Shown piece by piece: positions 14,079 to 17,851 of a stretch of DNA of 17,851 nucleotides. The DNA comes from CAZSSM01 sp964609385 (GTDB lineage Bacteria > Planctomycetota > Planctomycetia > Isosphaerales > Isosphaeraceae): assembly GCA_964609385.1 (NCBI GenBank), contig CAZSSM010000115.1, forward strand, positions 1 through 17,851, read 5' to 3'. A program made the translations under genes and the position numbers. Below the pieces are notes generated by a model. The model ran no database searches and was not told the origin of the DNA. It was given only the letters and a program-made list of their open reading frames with translations. The stretch's first letter is position 1; every line of letters begins with the position of its first letter.

Positions 14079-15641
14079 TCAGATGGTCCGCTTGAGCCGG
14101 AGCCCGCGCGGCACGACTAGCCGTTCGATCCCCTCGAAGAGACCCTGGGCCAGCACCGCCATCAGCGCCGCCGGCACGGCGCCCTCGAGGATCAGGCCGA
14201 GTTTGTCGAGCCGGATCCCGGTCAGGATCGACTGGCCGTAGCCGCCCGCGCCGATCAACGCGCCCAGGGTGGCGAAGCCGATGCAGAGGATCGTCGAGGT
14301 CTTCACACCGTCCAGGATCGAGCGCGAGGCCAGCGGCAAGCTGATCCGCCAGAGTCGCGCCGGCGGCGACAGGCCCAACGCCTCGGCCGACTCCTGCAAC
14401 GGCAACGGGATCGCCTGTAGGCCGGTGATCGTGTTGCGGACCATCGGCAGCAGGCAGTACAGGAACAGGGCCGCGATGGCCGGTTTGGCCCCGGTGCCCA
14501 ACAGCGGCATCATGAAGACCAACAGCGCCAAGGACGGTATCGTCTGGAGGATCCCGGTGCCGGCCAGCAGGGCCTGCCCCAGCACCGGGCGATACGCCGC
14601 GACGATTCCGAGGGGGATCGCGATCACGGTGGCTAGACTCATCGCCGCCAAGACCAGGACCAGATGCTCAACGGTCCGTCGGGTGATCCGATCGGTGGCA
14701 GTGCCGACTTCCACGTCCACCGCGATCCCATAGCGCTCTTGGAGGTACTCCGAGACGACCACTTGTTCGGGCCGACCATCGATCTTGACTTCGGCGTTGA
14801 GCCGCTGGATCGTCGCCTCGTCGATCGAGCCGGCCAGCCGGTTCAGCGTCTCGATGGCCTCGGGATGGGTCCGCTCCAGCTCGAGCCGGTAGAGCCAAAT
14901 GCACTCGTAACGGGGGAAGAACTGCCGGTCGTCCTTCAGCGCGATCAGCCCGTAGTAGGCGATCTCGGCGTCGGTCGTGTAGAGGTCGATCACGTCGAGG
15001 TTGCCGTCGGCCACCGCGCGATAGGCCAGGTCGTGATCGATCCCTTGGACGTTGCGGTGCGGCAAGCCGTAGGCGCGTTTCAACGCTGGCCAGCCGTCGC
15101 CACGGTTCATGAACTCGGTGGAGAGGCCGAACTGCAAGTCGGTATGGGCGGTCAGGTCGGAGATGGTGGCCAGGTCGAGTTGCTTAGCCGTTTCGGGCCG
15201 GACGCCCAAGGCGAAGGAGTTGTCGAAACCCAAAGGCTTGGAGATGCCGAGGCCACGCTCTCGAAGGGCGCTGGCCAGCTCGTCGTTCGAGACGATCGCT
15301 TCGCTCTGCAGGATCTCTTGGGTCAACGTACCGGTGTATTCGGCGTAGATGTCGACTTCACCGTTGGCTAAGGCATTGAAGGTGACACGGGTCCCGCCCA
15401 GCTCTCGGCGATGGACGGCCGGTACGCCCTCCGCGATCAGGCTCAGCCTCGCGATCTCGCCCAGCACGACCCCTTCGGTGAACCGCTTGGAAGTAACCAC
15501 CAGCGGTTCGACCTCGTCGTCACCTTCATTGTTGTTGGTCTGGGCATGGGATGGGTTGAAGACCCCGCAGAGGGCCAGGATCAGGACGATCGTCCGCGTG
15601 CCGAGGTGTCGTGATGGAGCGTGGCTTCCCCGATCGCTCAT
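14079..15641 (-). CDS. Fused substrate-binding/permease protein, osmoprotectant-type ABC importer
   Basis: This 520-aa protein joins both extracytoplasmic binding and membrane parts of an importer. A signal peptide (about 14-33, Ser-His-Ala cleavage) leads to an OpuC/OsmF/EgtU-type binding domain (about 46-308). Its signature is Ser-Lys-Arg-Phe-Thr-Glu (51-56), Leu-Gly-Gly-Thr (81-84), Asp-Ile-Tyr-Ala-Glu-Tyr-Thr-Gly-Thr (97-105), Tyr-Thr-Thr-Asp-Ala (221-225) and Leu-Lys-Asp-Asp...Phe-Phe-Pro-Arg-Tyr (235-245). A BPD_transp_1 permease follows (about 325-520) with about five helices and an EAA loop (Glu-Ser-Ala-Glu-Ala-Leu-Gly, 417-423). Such systems take up glycine betaine, choline, carnitine or ergothioneine; the ligand is not determined. 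The binding-domain-first order is the reverse of most known fusions in this family. The ATG overlaps the ATPase stop by 4 bases, with GGAGG 7 bases ahead. Confidence 0.92.
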   Translation of the reverse strand: MSDRGSHAPSRHLGTRTIVLILALCGVFNPSHAQTNNNEGDDEVEPLVVTSKRFTEGVVLGEIARLSLIAEGVPAVHRRELGGTRVTFNALANGEVDIYAEYTGTLTQEILQSEAIVSNDELASALRERGLGISKPLGFDNSFALGVRPETAKQLDLATISDLTAHTDLQFGLSTEFMNRGDGWPALKRAYGLPHRNVQGIDHDLAYRAVADGNLDVIDLYTTDAEIAYYGLIALKDDRQFFPRYECIWLYRLELERTHPEAIETLNRLAGSIDEATIQRLNAEVKIDGRPEQVVVSEYLQERYGIAVDVEVGTATDRITRRTVEHLVLVLAAMSLATVIAIPLGIVAAYRPVLGQALLAGTGILQTIPSLALLVFMMPLLGTGAKPAIAALFLYCLLPMVRNTITGLQAIPLPLQESAEALGLSPPARLWRISLPLASRSILDGVKTSTILCIGFATLGALIGAGGYGQSILTGIRLDKLGLILEGAVPAALMAVLAQGLFEGIERLVVPRGLRLKRTI

Positions 15642-16393
15642 TGGGAGACCTCCAAGCTCTGTCCGCGTTGAGCGGTCACGAACTGGGTGACGAACGGATC
15701 GGCCGGGCGATCGAGCAGGTCGGCCAGCGGCCCGGACTGGACGATCCGTCCCCCACGCATCAGGACGATCCGGTCAGCGAAGTGGGCCGCCTCGGCCAGG
15801 TCGTGCGTGACCAGGACCACGGTCGTGTCCAACTGCTCGAAGATCGCCTGAAGGTCGGTCTGGAGATCGAACCGGATCATCGGGTCGAGCGCCCCCAAGG
15901 GTTCGTCGAGCAGGAGCAGGTCGGGCTTGAGCATCAATGCTCGCATCAATGCGACGCGCTGGCGCTGGCCGCCGGAGAGTTCCACGGGGTAGCGGTCGAG
16001 GCCTTCGCTGGGGAAGCGGGTCAGGTCAACCAGTTCGACGACCCGGTCGTCGATCTGTCGAGCGTCCCAGTCACGCTGACGGGCCATCAAGGTGATGTTG
16101 GCCCGGGCGGTCATGTGGGGGAACAGCCCACCATCTTGGATCACATAGCCGGTCCGTGTGCGGAGGCTCGGGATCTGGCGATCGGTGAGCGCGTTGCCGT
16201 CGAGGACGACCTCACCGGAATCGGGCTGGACCAAGCCGAGCATGATCCGCAGCAGGCTCGATTTGCCACAGCCGCTGGGTCCGATCAGAACGGTCGTCCG
16301 GCCCGTCTCGATCCGCAGGCTCACGTGATCGACGGCGACTCGGGTTTGACCCGCGTAGACTTTCGTGACGTTCCGCAGTTCGATCAGGTCCAC
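15638..16393 (-). CDS. ABC importer ATPase, osmoprotectant/quaternary-amine type
   Basis: The 251-aa product is the cytoplasmic ATPase that powers the importer encoded by the following gene. All nucleotide-binding motifs are intact: Walker A Gly-Pro-Ser-Gly-Cys-Gly-Lys-Ser-Ser (38-46), Q-loop Gln86, signature Leu-Ser-Gly-Gly-Gln (139-143), Walker B Leu-Leu-Leu-Leu-Asp-Glu (159-164) and switch His197. It resembles OpuCA/ProV-type subunits but ends soon after the ATPase fold, so the C-terminal CBS pair that senses ionic strength in OpuA/ProV is absent. The GTG start at 16393 has no strong ribosome site. The stop overlaps the permease start (ATGA), which implies coupled translation. Two palindromic elements lie upstream of the start and may control the operon. 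Confidence 0.92.
   Translation of the reverse strand: MDLIELRNVTKVYAGQTRVAVDHVSLRIETGRTTVLIGPSGCGKSSLLRIMLGLVQPDSGEVVLDGNALTDRQIPSLRTRTGYVIQDGGLFPHMTARANITLMARQRDWDARQIDDRVVELVDLTRFPSEGLDRYPVELSGGQRQRVALMRALMLKPDLLLLDEPLGALDPMIRFDLQTDLQAIFEQLDTTVVLVTHDLAEAAHFADRIVLMRGGRIVQSGPLADLLDRPADPFVTQFVTAQRGQSLEVSQ
15649..15653 (-). promoter_or_regulatory. Shine-Dalgarno for the fused permease gene
   Basis: On the minus strand GGAGG lies 7 bases ahead of the permease ATG at 15641, inside the last codons of the ATPase gene. With the ATGA overlap it supports reinitiation at this junction. Confidence 0.7.
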
Positions 16394-16427
16394 GCAGGCG
16401 ATGGTTCTCGCCCCCCGGAGAAGCTAG

Positions 16428-16441
16428 GCGACGCGCGTCGC
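16428..16441. repeat. 14-bp perfect palindrome upstream of the ABC operon
   Basis: GCGACGCGCGTCGC reads the same on both strands. It lies 34 bases ahead of the ATPase start codon and is a candidate operator for a dimeric regulator. Confidence 0.55.
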
Positions 16442-16454
16442 GTCTCAACGGAAT

Positions 16455-16488
16455 GCAACGGATGGATCCATCGAGGATGTTCCGTTGC
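16455..16488. repeat. Nested dyad: 8-bp arms around a 12-bp palindrome
   Basis: The outer arms GCAACGGA (16455-16462) and TCCGTTGC (16481-16488) are exact inverted copies. Between them sits a 12-bp perfect palindrome GATGGATCCATC (16461-16472). A further AACGGA copy begins at 16447 as a direct repeat of the left arm. It is a candidate operator or RNA hairpin. Confidence 0.55.
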
Positions 16489-16639
16489 GCACGGCTGCTC
16501 ATGCCGTGGTTTTCCCTTTGATAAGCGCCGGGACGGCCGAAATCAAGCGTGTCGCACGAGTTGGACCACGAACAGCGAGCGCAACGGCACGAATCTGTCG
16601 GCCGAGCCCCGCCCGATTCCTCGGTACGGAGACCTTTGG

Positions 16640-17146
16640 ATGACGATGCGAACCACCAGCTATTTCACCTGGATGGCGAGCCCGATCGGGTCGCTCCTAT
16701 TGGTCTCCGATGGCCATTCGGTCACCGAACTCCGATTGCCGGGCCGGGGCGTGGTGGACCCGACTTGGTGTGAGGATCGCGGGCCGTTCGTCGAGGTCTC
16801 TCGGCAGTTGGAGGCCTACTTCGACGGCCAATCGGTCCGCTTCGATGTCCCGCTGGCCCCGTCCGGAACCGAATTCCAACGGCTGGTCTGGGATGAACTG
16901 CAGCGGATCGGCTTCGGTGAGCGACTCAGCTACAGCGCTTTGGCGACGCGGATTGGGCGTCCCTCGTCGGCGCGCGCGGTCGGCATGGCCAACGCACGCA
17001 ACCCGATCGCCATCCTCATTCCGTGCCACCGTGTCGTCGGTGCCAACGGCGCCTTAACCGGCTTCGCCGGCGGGCTGGACCGCAAGCATTGGCTCCTCCG
17101 GCACGAAGCTCAAGCCGTACCGGCCGATGGGCCCCGTCCAGGGTGA
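16640..17146 (+). CDS. ogt: Methylated-DNA--protein-cysteine methyltransferase
   Basis: The 168-aa product removes alkyl groups from O6-alkylguanine in DNA by transfer to its own cysteine. The active-site motif Ile-Pro-Cys-His-Arg-Val is at 127-132, with Cys129 as acceptor. Upstream is the DNA-binding helix pattern Val-Trp-Asp-Glu-Leu (83-87), Leu-Ser-Tyr-Ser-Ala-Leu (96-101), Arg-Ala-Val-Gly-Met-Ala (112-117) and Asn-Pro (121-122); downstream is Leu-Thr-Gly-Phe-Ala-Gly-Gly-Leu-x-x-Lys (139-149). The N-terminal domain has the short beta-rich form. Its length matches Ogt (about 171 aa in E. coli), and there is no Ada-type metal-binding domain. The ATG at 16640 has GGAG (16628-16631) 8 bases upstream; an ATG at 16646 is the alternative. 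The long in-frame stretch before it lies on the ABC ATPase gene and is not coding. The gene is divergent from the importer. Confidence 0.92.
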   Translation: MTMRTTSYFTWMASPIGSLLLVSDGHSVTELRLPGRGVVDPTWCEDRGPFVEVSRQLEAYFDGQSVRFDVPLAPSGTEFQRLVWDELQRIGFGERLSYSALATRIGRPSSARAVGMANARNPIAILIPCHRVVGANGALTGFAGGLDRKHWLLRHEAQAVPADGPRPG

Positions 17147-17437
17147 ATTGCCTTTGGGGCTGGGATGATCCCCGCGCCTCCTGAGCGATCGGACCGGTCG
17201 TGACGTCCGAAACTGATGTCGACAAGGTCCCGTCGCTGACTCATCTTACCGACGCCCCGGCTCTCGGACCCGTTCGTTGAGCGACCTCGGATCAGCACCG
17301 TGCGGGGCCAGAACGCGATCATCGGGATCGTTGACCATGCATGAGGCGGTCCGCGATCCGAGCCCGAACGGTCCACGCGATCCGTCCGGATGATCCGCCG
17401 AAGCCCGACCTCCGTCATGGATGACTAAGGACGTGCG

Positions 17438-17851
17438 ATGAGCCGTTTGCAAGCCGGGTCGACCCCGCGCCCGTCGTCGACGCTCCGACCAATCGCTCCC
17501 GAGCCGACGGACCGGGTCGAGCCGACTGCCAAGGCTTCCTCAAAGCGGGTGGACCCACCGGCTTGGCGACCGCGCGAGATCTTCGGCTTGGCCGTCTTGG
17601 CCGGTTGGATCGCGGGCTTCTTGGAATTGGCCGCTGCCTTAGGGCCGACCTCCTGGGCCTTGCGGGTCTCGATGACGACTCTGGCGCGGAGCCGGCATGC
17701 GTTCTGGATGATCCCGCTGGCCGACCTCCTGATGCTGACGACCTTGGGCGCGGTCCTCGCGTTGGTTGTTCGGATCCGCCCCCTGGCCTCCTCCGGGCAG
17801 ATTGCGGTCGTGTTGATCGTGTTGACCGCGTTGGGCGGACCGCTGCTGGCT
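17438..17851 (+). CDS. Membrane protein, N-terminal part (possibly membrane-anchored sulfatase)
   Basis: The gene runs off the right edge, and 138 codons are visible from the ATG at 17438. A 45-residue Pro/Ser/Arg-rich cytoplasmic tail is followed by hydrophobic segments: Ile-Phe-Gly-Leu-Ala-Val-Leu-Ala-Gly-Trp (about 48-57) continuing to about 69, Phe-Trp-Met-Ile-Pro-Leu-Ala-Asp (about 89-96) continuing to about 112, and a third at about 121-138. The pattern of a first helix with Gly and an acidic residue, then Arg...His...Phe-Trp-Met-Ile-Pro...Asp, reminds me of N-terminal membrane domains of some planctomycete sulfatase/alkaline-phosphatase-superfamily proteins. No catalytic domain is in the window, so this is only a suggestion. 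Third codon positions are GC-rich and the frame has no stop, supporting real coding. Confidence 0.6.
   Translation, partial: MSRLQAGSTPRPSSTLRPIAPEPTDRVEPTAKASSKRVDPPAWRPREIFGLAVLAGWIAGFLELAAALGPTSWALRVSMTTLARSRHAFWMIPLADLLMLTTLGAVLALVVRIRPLASSGQIAVVLIVLTALGGPLLA

Larger units (their letters stand above)
16394..16639. promoter_or_regulatory. Divergent control region between importer operon and alkyltransferase gene
   Basis: This 246-base gap must hold the promoters of both the minus-strand importer operon and the plus-strand alkyltransferase gene. It contains a 14-bp perfect palindrome at 16428-16441 and a nested dyad at 16455-16488. I cannot assign -35/-10 boxes confidently. Confidence 0.55.

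Noticed and set aside
14664..15371. 235-codon plus-strand open frame
   Set aside because: Antisense to the well-supported binding/permease gene; Val/Gly/Asp-rich shadow without motifs.
15611..16639. Long N-terminal extension of the alkyltransferase frame
   Set aside because: Runs antisense through the whole ABC ATPase gene; the alkyltransferase fold and a GGAG ribosome site place the start at 16640.
1..17851. Mobile element, prophage, CRISPR, toxin-antitoxin or defence island
   Set aside because: No transposase, integrase, terminal repeats, repeat-spacer pattern, tRNA or paired small toxin/antitoxin genes were seen; codon and base use are even apart from the AT-rich patch at 520-589.

Overview
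The window looks like chromosomal DNA from a planctomycete, most likely of the Isosphaeraceae/Gemmatales type. The reasons are the high GC content, the tail of a DUF1559 prepilin-like protein followed by a tiny lipoprotein, a secreted sulfatase, a DUF1080 (3-keto-disaccharide hydrolase) protein, a signal-peptide HExxH peptidase with long disordered linkers, and a zinc-ribbon/one-TM protein. I saw no tRNA, rRNA, CRISPR array, insertion sequence or phage gene. Organism assignment is inference from gene families, not from a marker gene.

Layout. (1) 1-519: end of a DUF1559 gene, a 62-aa lipoprotein gene and a clear intrinsic terminator. (2) 520-3022: an AT-rich leader, then a two-TM coiled-coil protein with a duplicated helical motif, and a type I sulfatase 40 bases downstream. 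(3) 3096-4429: a very good sigma-54-type -24/-12 element ahead of a zinc-ribbon/TM protein. (4) 4448-5782 (-): GT87/DUF2029-like polytopic glycosyltransferase, convergent with the previous gene and divergent from a nitrilase-superfamily amidase (5987-6865). (5) 6984-7799 (-): secreted glycerophosphodiester phosphodiesterase, divergent from an unrecognised 214-aa protein (8150-8794). (6) 9005-11389: 794-aa secreted gluzincin-like metallopeptidase. (7) 11578-12890: DUF1080 protein overlapping by 4 bases with a four-TM protein resembling DUF4149/TMEM205. (8) 12939-16393 (-): ABC ATPase, fused substrate-binding/permease protein of the osmoprotectant (OpuC/OsmF/EgtU) type, and a methyltransferase that resembles animal histamine N-methyltransferase. 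(9) 16640-17146: O6-alkylguanine-DNA alkyltransferase. (10) 17438-end: N-terminal part of a membrane protein.

How they work together. The clearest functional unit is the minus-strand block 12939-16393. The ATPase and the fused binding protein/permease are translationally coupled (ATGA overlap) and should form a two-gene importer for a quaternary-ammonium-type or betaine-like solute. The methyltransferase lies downstream on the same strand. It has the length and layout of histamine N-methyltransferase, but the positions that contact histamine in the human enzyme appear changed, so a different small amine is likely. Whether methyltransferase and importer share a substrate is a hypothesis. The region ahead of the importer carries two dyad-symmetric elements that could be operators. 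Elsewhere the genes are mostly independent secreted or envelope functions: polysaccharide and sulfate-ester breakdown, phosphodiester breakdown, glycosyl transfer and proteolysis.

Several starts were moved inward from the longest reading frame because a strong Shine-Dalgarno sequence sits at the right distance from an internal start (817, 1694, 3236, 5782-, 5987, 7799-, 13829-, 16640). All family assignments come from reading motifs by eye; no database search was run.
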